Positions 20,431 to 32,047 of a stretch of DNA of 64,000 bases are shown here, piece after piece (position 1 is the stretch's first letter; the number at the start of each line of letters is the position of its first letter). The notes below the pieces were generated by a model. The model ran no database searches, was not told where the DNA came from, and worked only from the letters and a program-made list of their open reading frames with translations. The stretch comes from Cristatella mucedo (lineage: Eukaryota > Bryozoa > Phylactolaemata > Cristatellidae). The translations under genes were made by a program, and so were the position numbers. Location of the stretch: the NCBI GenBank assembly GCA_009760855.2, contig WPIO01000109.1, positions 952,501-1,016,500 on the forward strand, read 5' to 3'.

Positions 20431-22690
20431 GAGCGTTGTGCACTACAGGAAATAAACACATCGTTAAACGTTTGACTATTGATCTCCGGATATCAGACTA
20501 TTTTATGGTGTGATAGAGGCTTGCTCTGTCGAATAGTTAAGCAAAACTCTTACCTGCTGATGCTTCTGCACTTTTTGAGCAGCCAGATTTTTCTGAAGTG
20601 GTGATCGGGTTTCTTATAAACCGTACATAGCTTGCGATTAAACCGCACTAAATCACTTTGCAGTGAAAAACTGGAGATACTTTCAGAAACCTATTCCGTA
20701 TTGCTGTAAATATATACTTTAACTCTTAGCAAAACATTTCTGTAACTAGGTACTCTGATGTGAAGGACTTTCGCCGAACAAAGTGCTTTATAATGCCAGT
20801 GCTTCATGACGGTTGCAAATATCTATCTATCATTTTCACACTGGACACATTTTTCTCCATTAAAATCCATGCTGACGCCGGATTCAACATTTAATTGAAG
20901 ATTAATCAGTTCGGAAATTGTCAGGCGCATGTCTTAGGCACAGGGATCGAATGTCTCACGTTGGAATAGATCGTCGGATCGGGCCCTAAGGCACAGGCTA
21001 AGTGCTTCAATAGAGAGTATGTCCTTTAAGAGTGCAATACACATCAACTTGTCAAGAGCATTGACATACGGGCATTTTGTATGAATATTCGATGCTCGGG
21101 GATCTTGCATAAATGTGCTTCTACCTTACCATCACTGCGTCAGTCCTTAGTTTTACAAAGTGAAGTTCTGAATAACTTTGTCGACGTTTTTATTTCCTGG
21201 GATACTAGAATACACGAATTTAGGAAAAACGAAGTCAGCAGTACACCAATATGCGTTTGCTATTGGTTCCCACGTAAAAGTTATGAGCTAACTTAATGAC
21301 TTTTTCTGAATACATTTGATTATGATCACGGTCTTCTGGAAACTTTTGCAATCCCACCTAGTTGCTGCATCACACAAACGAGCACTGTAACTTGAGAAAA
21401 ATTATTTGGTAAATTGTAGGCATCCAAAGATAGAAGCTCACTTCTTTCTTACTCATTTACTTTGATTTATTAAAATGCTTGCGAACTATTATTCCCCGTC
21501 GTTTCTTCTCAAGCAGCTGTTTTGGATTGAAATCTACATTAAAAGGACCGCTGAGCTTTGGAAAACCTGCTGGCATAAGGTGAGCGTAATTAAGGTCGTA
21601 CTGCTAAGATGAGTTTGAAACTGCCTCCGATACCAACACGTAAAACTTTAAAAAATATTAACCTTGGTTTCTCAAAAATTATGTCACGCTTCATACAGTC
21701 ATGCAGATGAATTCAAGCAGTTGGGGAGATATGCAATGAAAGCGGTTTAAAATTAAAGATAGTTTGTGAGGACGGTCGTTCAATAGGAGTCGACACGAAG
21801 CAAGTGCAGCATAGCCATTTGTAACAACTCTGCATCGACGAGCTTTACCAATACCTGAAAGGAAAACAAGTGCAAATAACGAGCAAAGTATTGCAGGAAG
21901 CATTATTTTCCTGATTTAAGGTGTCGGCTATTAAAATTGGAAGAGGTAATTGAGTTCTGTAAATTTATAACGGTTCTTATACGATGCTATGGCTGTGTCA
22001 TCTGCGACGAACTTGTTGATCTGGCTGTGTTCAACTACGAATGATGCTTACAGACGATCGACGTTGAATCTCTAAATAAGTAGGCATCCTTGAAATATTG
22101 CAGCTTACGAATGCAGTCTTAACCTAGTGTTCCGTTTTGGATACCCAAACCGAAAGTAGGCGGACTTCTATTTGGAGCTCACATGATCTTTAAGGAAACT
22201 CATTTTGAAACAGGGCGCCTAAATTACTTGCGGATTTAGCAGGGTACATGCTAGCAGAGCCAATTTTTGTCGGCATTTTTTCCAATTTCCCAGTCAAACT
22301 TCATTTGCCTTAAACCAGCAAGTCACTTTGGCCGTGTTCAATTCAAGAAAGTTTGCTATCTTCCACCAGTCTATGACAGCAATGATCGTGATTATGAGCC
22401 CTCATTTCACTATTCGCGGGTTAGTTTTTACATTCTTAGTTCCTAGCCCTCTAACTACTAAAGAACTACCTACCTGCAAATACACTGGCTAAGCTTACAC
22501 GGACACCCGGTTTCTCGTCGTCTAGGTCTATCTATAACTAGACTCCCAGTGTACGAACTATGTACAAGTTTGAAAGTTCCCACTTCAAGCTCGAATTGGC
22601 ACCCGATACCTTGAATGGACGCGTTCGTTTAAACCGGTGCTAACAATAGGCACTTGAAATCTCCACAGTCTAATCTGCCTATTTTCAGCT
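20431..22690. other. Non-coding duplicated flank
   Basis: It is collinear with about 46160-48360. A minus-strand segment at about 21690-22350 (partner 47450-48010) keeps short frames. One resembles the SLGLLLHNNLSLKD region of LINE RT, and an acceptor-like TTTTCCTT(G/T)CAG precedes a shared MVKVVDAE-like frame. No gene can be supported. Confidence 0.35.
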
Positions 22691-22699
22691 TCATAACAT

Positions 22700-23467
22700 T
22701 GCTAAAATTAGGGCTTGTTTAGATAAGGATAACACGTCCAAGTTGGTCCGTGCAATCGTGACATCCCGTCTTGACTTCTGCAACTCACTGCTTACTGGCC
22801 TACCAGCATGTGCAATCAGGCGATTGCAGCTGGTGCAAAACTCTGCAGCTAGGCTTGTCTTGCGTGTGCGTCGCAGTTGCCACATTACTCCACTTCTCGC
22901 CGACCTGCACAGGCTACGAGTCAAGCAACGGATTAACTTCAAGGTTTTGTCGCTCACTTTTAGGTCTCTTCATTCTATGGCTCCAGCCTATCTTTCAGAT
23001 ATACTACCGCATCAGGCCAAGCATCGTACCACACGATTTTCGGAATACAACAGTCTGGGAATACCTCGTACAAACCTTAAATCCTTTTGAGACCGTGCAT
23101 TTAGCTCGTATGCTCCCAAAGCCTGGAACTCCCTCCCGACCTGCGTCAGAAAATCCCCTGACCTGACCACATTTAAAAGGAACTTGAAAACTCACCTATT
23201 TAGGACAGCATTTAGTGGGTCCCTGTGATTCGTCCTTGATGTGCTTATGCGTGCTGACACTGTGCATGCTGCCACTAACCACGTTCACATGCTGACCCTG
23301 TGAATGTCACCATAACCACATTATTCATTTTGTTTGTTTTTCAAGCATGATTTTGCTTACTATTCTATTGCATATCACTTTGCAGCAAATGTAAAGCGCC
23401 TAGAAAGAGATTAAGTTATCTGCGGGCGCTTTATCAAGTGCAATATTATTATTATTATTATTATTGA
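22700..23467 (+). mobile_element. L2-II LINE RT C-terminus, 3' UTR and tail (best copy)
   Basis: Open from 22743 to 23090: VTSRLDFCNSLLTGLPACAI, then VQNSAARLVL, SCHITPLLADLHRLRVKQ and RSLHSMAPAYLSD. These match the conserved C-terminus of L2-clade ORF2. The 3' UTR ends in a hairpin (AAAGCGCC 23393-23400 with GGCGCTTT 23425-23432) and (TTA)n. It is absent before unit D, so it inserted after the duplication. Confidence 0.7.
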
Positions 23468-23635
23468 AAGGTCAGCTATAGGCTGCGAAGCATGTCGCAG
23501 CTGAAATTAATCGAATGCACGTAGCTGCTTCTTCTGCGATTGTGAACGTTCACAAAATTTCACGAATTTTTTTGTCAAAGCATTCTTAGAACCACGTCAG
23601 TCGATTTCCAGTAAGATTAGGATTTGCCATTAGTT

Positions 23636-23836
23636 TGAAATGACGTCAGCCTAGTCAACTTCCGCTCCAAAGACTCTCAGGCAGCCACATTTATGCCGGC
23701 TTCCTAAGCGCTAGGCCGTAGCAGTTAGCGAGCGTTGTACAGTTAACTGTGTGAGCCACGGTAATCCACTATGCACTTTGCAGCTTGTGCGTTTTAAATT
23801 ACCAAATGTGGTAGCTAATTTAACGCTTCCTGCAGC
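23636..23836 (+). promoter_or_regulatory. Conserved promoter-like block before B1, with CRE and ETS motifs
   Basis: TGACGTCA (23641-23648, a perfect CRE/ATF site) is followed by ACTTCCG (23658-23664, an ETS site on the minus strand). The block up to the first exon is well conserved with 48520-48749. This fits a proximal promoter plus a short intron ending at the acceptor before 23835. Confidence 0.4.
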
Positions 23837-24024
23837 ATGAGACGTTGTATTTTTGAAAGCAATACCGGCGGCCTACTTGGCAAGAACTACGTGTACTACC
23901 GGTACGGACCGACTATCGGAGTGGACGAAGATTCCCACAATGAATTCAAAGGACACTCGCGTATCTCTACCGAGCAAATATCCAAATCAGCTCAGGAGTT
24001 GCGGACTAAGAAGCCACTGTCGAG
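23837..24024 (+). CDS. Orphan D-type Schlafen first exon (B1)
   Basis: The exon is open for 62 codons plus two bases, with donor CGAG|GTAAGC in the same phase as other first exons. The usual start ATG of D is ACC here. An upstream in-frame ATG after the acceptor-like TCCTGCAG adds nine codons. E-x4-E-F-K is kept. The remaining D-type exons are absent: the D-type intron ends at about 27140, where A2-type sequence begins. The next exon 2 downstream (29750) has matching phase but a dead donor. No complete intact chain of exons can be assembled through A2 and A3. Confidence 0.6.
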
Positions 24025-24739
24025 GTAAGCTGGGTCAGGTTAGTGTGTGCTACTAAGCCATACTCACCAGACAGACATACCAGGATAGAAAAACGCTTTC
24101 ATTTTCAAAGTCTGTATGGCAGAAGCGGTTGGAATGCAGCAATTTGTTTGCGGGCTATTTCTAAAAAGCCTCAGTTGCATTTATCACGCCAGCTTGGTTC
24201 TTGAAGAAGCTACCTTAGCTACTGGCATTTTTAATCGCTCGTGTAAGGAGTAGATTAGCAGGATATGTAGTGTAGAGTTAACAGTGCTCTGCAAAATGCG
24301 TAAGTATGCCGGAGCAGGAAGAACACCGACACTGGTTCGCAGGAACGTATAGTCGCGTGCGCCCGCAGAGCTCCCCCAGACATAACTGAGCTCGGCCAAG
24401 TTGGAGTTCACTCCTCCTCCACTCTCTCCCAGCAACAAATCATCCCGTTAGTCGGCGGGGGACAAAGCCGGCCTCTAGATAAACCACCGCCGTCAGACCA
24501 CAGCCTTGCATTTGCCAGTCCCTAGGCCACTACCGGTCTGCCTGACTTCCATCGTGCCGGCGAGCTCAGCGATCCGAGCCATGCACAGAGAACCACAAAC
24601 CACAAGATAGTCGAGTAATAAAATCGGTCTGATGATGTATTTTATGTAATTAAATCATTCTTTTAGCGCCTAATGCTAGGTTGCCTCTCATAATTAATAG
24701 GATTAATTCTAATTTTAGCTACAAAGCAGTGCTATAATT

Positions 24740-25080
24740 TGAGCTTGCTTAGACAGGGTTACAACCGTCGATTTTCCACAGGCATTTATTAAGTCCTGTC
24801 TTGACTTCTGGAGCTCCCTGCTTGCAGGTGCACAACAGTGTGCGATTACAATTAATGCGAAACTCAGCAGTGAGCCCCCCTGTCGCAAGCTTCATAAGCC
24901 ACAGCACCCCACTTCACACCAACCTATCTCCTAGTAAATGAGTTCATCGACTTTATGGCTTTGTCACCGACTTTTTGGTCGCCCATTCTCTGGCTCCAGC
25001 CCATCTACCGCAACAGCTGTCTTACCAAGCTAGGAACCAAGCCACTAGATTTTCTGAATTAAATTGTTAAAACTATGTAG
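24740..25080 (+). mobile_element. Old L2-II remnant in B1 intron
   Basis: CTTGACTTCTGGAGCTCCCTGCTTGCAGGTG and later CTGGCTCCAGCCCATCTACC follow the 22743-23000 order. The same remnant is at 49310-49620 in D. Confidence 0.4.
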
Positions 25081-26219
25081 CTGGTAGTCGCGTTGACATG
25101 TTGATTTGAGGTATGTCATACTTACCAAGTCTCGCTTTTTGACATGTAACAAATAATGTGCATGTAACCACTATCTATTTGATCATGCTTCCATTACAGC
25201 ATATTGATTCCTCGGTGGACGCTATATGCATGCATATTATAATAACTATTGTTATTATTATCATAAAATAATCTGTATCAGGTCGGTATTTCGTCTATAA
25301 CTGACTACTGAAGAAGGCTGGATTTTGAAGTTAGTAGGTTTACGTGAAAGCTTGAAGGAATTCCTTGTCATTGAATAAACAAAAAGGCTACATGTAACAC
25401 TGGCATGTTGCATAAATGAGAGATTTATTTCAGAATAAAAACCTCACGGTTATTGCTGCCAGTTCGTCGGGTGTGCAAAAAAAGAGCTAAGCTACTGTTT
25501 AGAACCCCAAAGAAAACATGATCATCTTTCAGGCGCCTTGAAACTTCAAATAAAGAGGGAGAGGCAAGACAAATAGAGAAGCTGTGAAAGGAAGATTGCC
25601 CTGTATATAGAGATAATGGCGATACACACTTCAGAGATGTTCAAGCATACATTATATGTCTACCCACAGGTAGCTAATAGGTAACGTAAAGAAAGTCGTC
25701 CGGCTTGGAGTGGTATAGAAAAAGAGTTTGTTAACTCGCTAAGACCAGTATGCAAATACACACAAAAGACTTTCAGCCATTGGTGAGTTAGACCTTAAAT
25801 TGTAACCCAGATTCAATCAGGCATAGCAGCTGGACTGAACCTGATACTGTTTCCGGTGCCCATATATGGCTTCATCTATAATTTACTCTTTTGGCCCTTT
25901 AGTTGAAACCCTCGGGATATAAGGGTACTCTCTGAAGCCTTTTTTTAAACATTGGTAAATTTGTCAATGTTACCTTGCATATTCGTATGTCCAGTTTCAA
26001 GTCTTCCTTCATTAAAAACCTGGAGCTGTTGTACATCATTTGTCTATCACTGAAGGCTGTGTGTAACTATACAACCTACAATGCTTAGTATAGGGTTGCT
26101 GATGCATCCTGCTGGTCAGTCCGTTCTCTTCCTCCCACCAATTCCCCCAAAATACTCCTTAATCGATATTTCCTTCGACCCACATTCTGTAATGTCTCAA
26201 GCTGCATTGTTATATATTC

Positions 26220-26350
26220 CAGCTACCTGAACTTTTTTGGACAGTTTGCTGTGCGTTTGCATGGTCCGAATACCTGGAGCCCAGCTGCTACTGACGTCAT
26301 ATCGTTTGACTTGTTAACTGTTACAAAGCAGGCAAGCTATTTGGTTAAAC
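26220..26350 (+). mobile_element. LINE RT C-terminal remnant in B1 intron
   Basis: The frame reads FAVRLHGPNTWSPAATDV, resembling the GPxxWNSLP motif near the end of LINE ORF2. Its partner at 51660-51770 reads HGPKAWNPLVTDI. The rest of 25081-27140 is intron-like with nothing recognised. Confidence 0.4.
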
Positions 26351-27754
26351 TCACAACAGGAACTGGGTTCCTGTGAAATGTCAATTGTGGGCATGAGAAT
26401 ACTGATACTTTGGGTTGAATCCGTTTCGAAATTCCGTCCGGTCCCCTGCTGAATACTGTGTTCTATCCTTACCAGCCCTTCTGAGCTGCTTCTTCTACTT
26501 CCTTCTACTTACACTTCCACTTTCTTTCCGTCCTCCTCTCACAGCAATGCTTCTCCCAATATCTTTCTCACTTTAGCTGAAGTCTTTCGAAAGCTAAATG
26601 AGCACCGAAATACTCTTAGGCTTTAACTTTCTTCTATTAATAAATTAAATTTGGTGCACTATACAAATGCTCTCCTGAAGAATACCTCCATATACCTAGA
26701 TGGTTTTTCGAGTTGCAGACGGTGACAGATTTTCTTTATAATAGCCTTGGTCGTCGGCTACAGCACCAGGTCTCTTGACTTTCGGAAAGCACGGGCGTCT
26801 TGAAAAGTTGGTCTAGTTCTTCTGGTCTAGTCTTGATTTATAACTTTTTTTTTAACGAAGGGCATATTTTAATCTGGAGAGACAAGACACATGCTACAGA
26901 TATCACCGGCATCTGGAATTCAAATGTGTGCCAGTAAAGTAAAAGCTGTAGTGAGGGTTGAAGACGTTCTTCATTTACTACTTGCAGTTCACGACTGTTA
27001 TTCCTCTGACGTTATGTAATAGTAAACGCATCCCATGAAGATTATGGAGATAAGTAAGTTGAGCTCGCGCTTCTAAGTAATCAGTAGGTAGAAATCTTGC
27101 TGCTGTTTTAACTCATCTATGAGGATCACCATAACCCATTTATATCGTGTAAGGTTAAGGAGGCTTGTGAACAATTGGATATTCCGACTGTGAACTGCCC
27201 TACAGTCATCGGCTCTCAACTGTGCGAGTTTTTGTATTTTTGATTGCAAATCAAAATAGCCTATGATTGCCATGTGACGATACTCGTAATCTTTTTAAGG
27301 CCAAATGAGGAGCTTTCTCCGCAAAACCTATACATACTACCCCTGCGACCTAAGTATCGGAGTGAATGAAGACTTTTACAATGAATTCAGAGGGCACTCT
27401 TGCTTCCTTTTCTGAGTAGATCTCCAAATGAGCTCAGGAGCCGTTGACCATGAAACAGGTGTCGAGGTAATTATGGTCAGATTAGTGTGTGCTTCTAGGA
27501 TAAACCAACTATAAAGGCTTTCCCGGACCGGGAAATGCCTACCTTTTCGAAGTTTGTATACTAGCTGTGGTTCTAACATAGCGATTTTAGTGCTGGCTAT
27601 TTACATTGAGCAAAGGTCGCATTCATGTTATTAGCTTGTACCTACATGTTTGCTCGTACATACCTAGAAGTTAAATCGTACTTTAAAGCCACGAACGATA
27701 TATGGGCTCAGTATGTTGTTATTAATGAACTGAGCTTCATGACGTGCTAAAATT

Positions 27755-28010
27755 CAGATTTGCTCAGACGAGGATAGTATATCCACTTCGGCTCATTAAT
27801 TTTGTAAATTCGCCCCATTTACTGCACTTATTGCATGCCACTCTACCGGCATGTGCAATCGGGTTCTTACTGCTAGGGCAAAAATCTGCTGCTCGGCTTG
27901 TCTGTCCGGAGGTTTTTAGTTGCCACGTCGCAAAACTTATAGTTAACCTGATCCTAGTCAAGCAGAGTATCAATTGCAACCTTAAAAAAGTGTCAACCGG
28001 GTATGCGATG
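27755..28010 (+). mobile_element. Decayed L2-II remnant in A2 intron 1
   Basis: [21 protein letters not shown], then LVKQSINCNL. It is the orthologue of 3715-4010. Confidence 0.5.
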
Positions 28011-28658
28011 GCCTTGGGCTCGAGCCGACGGCGTATTTGAAGCCTCAAAGTACAAATACAGTTTTTCTGGCTTGCTATACGAATTGGATTTTAATCGTTT
28101 TATACTTGCTTCAATTTACTCTCTGATTTCAGAACAGCAGTCAGGGTTGCTTCCCTGCCGAGTTGGGCATCATGCCACCAGCTTTTCTTAATCGCCACGC
28201 TTAGCAATACCACGTAAAAGCTCTCCCTGAAGTGCTCTCCTAGCCTGGAAGTAGCTCCTCAGCAGCCGTCACGACATAACTTTGACTTGAAGTCATTTAA
28301 AAAAATTTAAACCATTGGTTATCACAGCATTTGTCTGCATCAGTTGAACGTTTGAGCAATCTTCATTTACTGCCGATGTTAAACCGACTAAGAGAATGTG
28401 TTCTCTGTGGTCGCTATGCAACTTGATCATTATCATATTTTTTCTAAAGCCGTATACCAGTGAAGACCCTTTGGCTACGTGTGCTTAAGAAGCTGGTTTG
28501 ATTATTTTCGCCAGGCACCATCACGTCTTGAGGTTTCCCACAGATGTAGGACCTAGATCCTTACAGGACGTAAGTACACACGGCCAGGAGAGGTGACAGG
28601 CACACGGTAATACGTCAGTTATGGGAAAGGTAAAACGCAGACAAACAATCAAGAAAAT

Positions 28659-28660
<2 letters not shown>

Positions 28661-28689
<29 letters not shown>
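28661..28689. repeat. (GA)n microsatellite in A2
   Basis: About 29 bp of GA at the site equivalent to 4668-4756. Confidence 0.9.
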
Positions 28690-28694
<5 letters not shown>

Positions 28695-30324
28695 GATAAG
28701 CCTGCATTCTTGAAGAGTTGTTTTTAAAAACTGAGTACTTAGAGGTATTTACTTTAAAACATCTCTTGACCTCACTCTCTGTGTTTGACGTTGCAATATC
28801 AAGACATAACTGGTTAGGCAGGACTCGATCTAGAATTTTTAGTTGGAATTGCTGTAGGCGGATTGGCTGCAAGTGGTAAATTTTCTTCTGGTCTAGTGTA
28901 TCTTTCTTAAACAGCTTCCTAACAATAGTCCTATTTAAAGCTGCAGGAAAAAACTACGTCCAAGAATACCAATGGTGTCTCGATTAAAAATGTGTACCAG
29001 TGTACGCAATGCTTTAGGCAAGGGTAAGAGATTTTTGTAAATACTGAATTGCAGGAGCTATATTCCCATGACGGTAGTTAGTAATGACTGCATGTAACGA
29101 TGATCCACTAAAGTCTTAGCTGCACTTGCTGATGGAGTTAGGAGAGTTGAGCTCGTGGAACTTGGATAATCGATTGCAACGAAACCGTTACCGTGTGCCC
29201 TTCATCCATGAAAAGAGGCTCAGCCTCATCGATCAGTGGTGGCAAACGGTGCAGCTACTGCTGTGCAGTAAGTGAAACCTGCTGTTAGCAACGCTCTACT
29301 TATCATGGCCTATATAGCTGCATCCTATTTAGAAATAAGCCGTGTTAGCTGAGACACAATAATTCACAAGAAAAGAAATTAACCAAGGCTTTCAAGGGAA
29401 TACGGAAAACTTTAGCTCTTAGCTGTCGCATAATCTTTGAACACTTTTGGAGTTAAGCTTGCATGAAGATACATACATACAGGCATCTTGGGTCCAGGCT
29501 TGACAGGCATCTTGATTGGGCAGCAGCTGCTGATCCCTATCAGCTAGCCTCAGATTGCAGACCCAACGGTCAGGTCATGGCCACTCGTGATTCACGTCAT
29601 GTGTGCATTCTTAGAGCTAACAAACGTTTATTGCTCACTCCACGTCGTCTTGATAGGCATGAAGGTTCTTTTGCAACTGCCTTAATGAGTTTGAATAATC
29701 AGCTAGCTCATTGTGTTTTACATCTTTTCAGAAGGGATAATTTTTGTAGAATTATCAACGTGTTTCTGAACACCGGCGAAGGTGGCAACATCTACCTTGG
29801 GGTGAATAATAAGGGTATCATTAAAGGTATACTGCCACCTTTTTTCAGGGATGGAATGTTTTTGAGTGTTGGTTCTTTTGTTGTAGAATAATTACCTGTT
29901 GCTTTAAACTTCATTGATAGAAGCTACTGGTGTGCCGGCTCCAATTGTTCTGCCTATAGAAGGTGATTGGCTGGCTCATCTAAGTTTAAGTAAACTCTTG
30001 TTTGCCTTTTTATAGGCATGTCTACTGGTAATGATGAATCCCATGTTTTGGATTTAGTTTTTGTAATTTACTTATTTGTTATGGAAGATAGACTAGGCCT
30101 AAGCTATGATCGATTAGGGCGAGGCTAGTTGTTGTTTGGTGCTTTTGTGCAGTAAAATGGGGATGTTGTGCAGGTTATTTTGCTGTCTTTCCATAGTTTA
30201 CCAATTCCCTAAGTTTATTCTTGGACATGTCCCTGCAAATTGTGTCTAACGAAACGCTTCAGGTTGACAGATCGTAGGTGAAAACGGGTTCTTTGATATC
30301 CTTTGCTAAACGCCTATCGGTAAC

Positions 30325-31061
30325 GTAGAGCTAGCCATCACATCCGATCCCCATCCAAGATTAGAATTTGTCTCCCACAGTGGATTGTAAACAATTTAAC
30401 TAGCTCTTTAGTTTTGTCTCGGCTTGATTATTTTAATTCCCTTTTGGCTGGGCTACCAAAGAAAACTATTATGCCACTACAGCGGACAATTAATATGGCT
30501 GCAAGGTTGGTCTTCAAGTCCCAGTGGTTTGAGCACGTGTCACCTCTGCTGAAAGAGCTAGGATGGTTGCCGGTTGAGCAAAGGATACGGAGCAAAGTTC
30601 TTACGCTGACCCACAAGGCCCGCCACGGCTTGGCTCCTTCGTACCTAGCTGAACTGATGCATCAGTTCCAGCCTGTTCGCGCCCTCAGGTCCTGTGTGGA
30701 CAATAAATTAGCTGTCCCATTCCTCAGCTTAAAGACCGCTGGCGAAAGAAGCTTTAGCTCTGCAGGTCCTAGACTGTGGAACTCGCTTCCACAAATCTTA
30801 CGCAACGACATCTACTCTCCAACTGCTGACTATGGCACGTCTTTACAGCGGTTCGGAACTGCTACTTCTATGCTATTCACTACCTCAACTGCTCTCCTAA
30901 CTCTGCTATGCTGCCCACTTTCTCTTTCTTTCGTGAGACGAAGTCTGTTGGGTACCGAATGCGTACCTAAAGCCGCTTAGGCTGTGAGTTCGCTATACAG
31001 AATTCTCCGGCATAACACCCACTTGGTCTTTATGACTTTGTGGAGTTACTGACAGAGATAC
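30325..31061 (+). mobile_element. 5'-truncated L2-I LINE in A2 intron 2
   Basis: It encodes the RT C-terminal part (30414-30980), e.g. SRLDYFNSLLAGLPKKTIM, WLPVEQRIRSKVLTLTHKAR and SAGPRLWNSLPQ, close to 60272-61654. It ends GTGGAGTTACTGACAGAGATAC. The flanks GGTAAC / AATTCGTCAG are contiguous in A1 (about 6472-6485), so the insertion followed the A1/A2 duplication. No clear target-site duplication is seen. Confidence 0.75.
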
Positions 31062-31967
31062 AATTCGTCAGAGAAATTCAGTTAGGTTATAATGATGTAA
31101 GGATATTGAGTGTTAGCAGCGCCTCGGTGTACATGGTCTCTGTCTTGGCTCTTAAAAGATCCACGAATGAATTGCTAATGAAAACAAAGCATTACCAAGT
31201 ATTTAGTGTAAATACTACATCCAAACTGGGGATTATGTGATTAGATGTAAAATACACGTTGCCAGCATGTCGATACGTTTGCAGTTGCATGCACGGTGTC
31301 AGCACTCGTATTGACACAAAGGAAATATCGCACAGACTTACCAAACAACTCGAGTGAGAGATGCGGTATTAGCATCGCCTTCAATGTTTTCAATCAGACA
31401 ACAGAGTGACGGCAGTCGGCAGCCATTGTTTATGCTTGGGAAATGCAAACTGAAGCTAGAGTGTCTGAAATATGTAAGGTTAATTCGAAGTTCAGCTGAG
31501 CTGCTCCATCGGAAAAGCGGGTAATGCTCTGCTTAGGCTGATTTGAGTCAGGGAAGATAAAGATTGGATGGTGAGCGGCAGTAATTTGAAGCTGATACTT
31601 TGCTTGATTTAGAGTTACCGAAAATCAGCTAGAAATGACGTGATGTGGCAAGTCAAATGCTTGAGTCTGACAAGCCTAGCTAGAGATTTCACACAGATTG
31701 TAAGTGCTTAATTCTAGCAGTTCGTCAACAATGCTGTGAGTTACAGAAGTAAGCTGCTTGCACAAGCTTTGCCGTTAATTGTGCAGAGCTAGTATGGCGA
31801 GAGATGTAATTGCTGTGGGGGGAGGTGCATTTTCATTGACGAGTATACGACTTAGCTGGATCGTTGCAAATTTTTAAACTCGCTTTCCTATATTGTCGAG
31901 CCATACATTCGTTTTATTTGTTGATTTATCAAAGTTACCTCATTTCAATAGAAATTCAAAGAGTTCG

Positions 31968-32047
31968 ATCATTATAACAATAAACTTGATAAAGGACACT
32001 AGGAGAACTTAATCTCTTTAAGTGCTTTTTATTCACTGCAAAGCCAA
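31968..32047 (-). mobile_element. L2-II 3' tail upstream of A2 exon 3
   Basis: Orthologue of 7037-7115: AACTTGATAAAGGACACTAGG...AAGTGCTTTTTATTCACTGC. Confidence 0.5.

Larger units (their letters stand above)
18115..27140. repeat. Segmental duplication, copy 1 (B block)
   Basis: It is collinear with 43935-52550. Shared parts are a minus-strand L2-II LINE carrying a minus-strand SINE, the CRE/ETS promoter block, first exon B1/D, and D-type intron 1. The divergence is moderate, with private insertions on both sides. The block ends where A-type sequence (equivalent to about 3100 of A1) begins. Confidence 0.65.
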
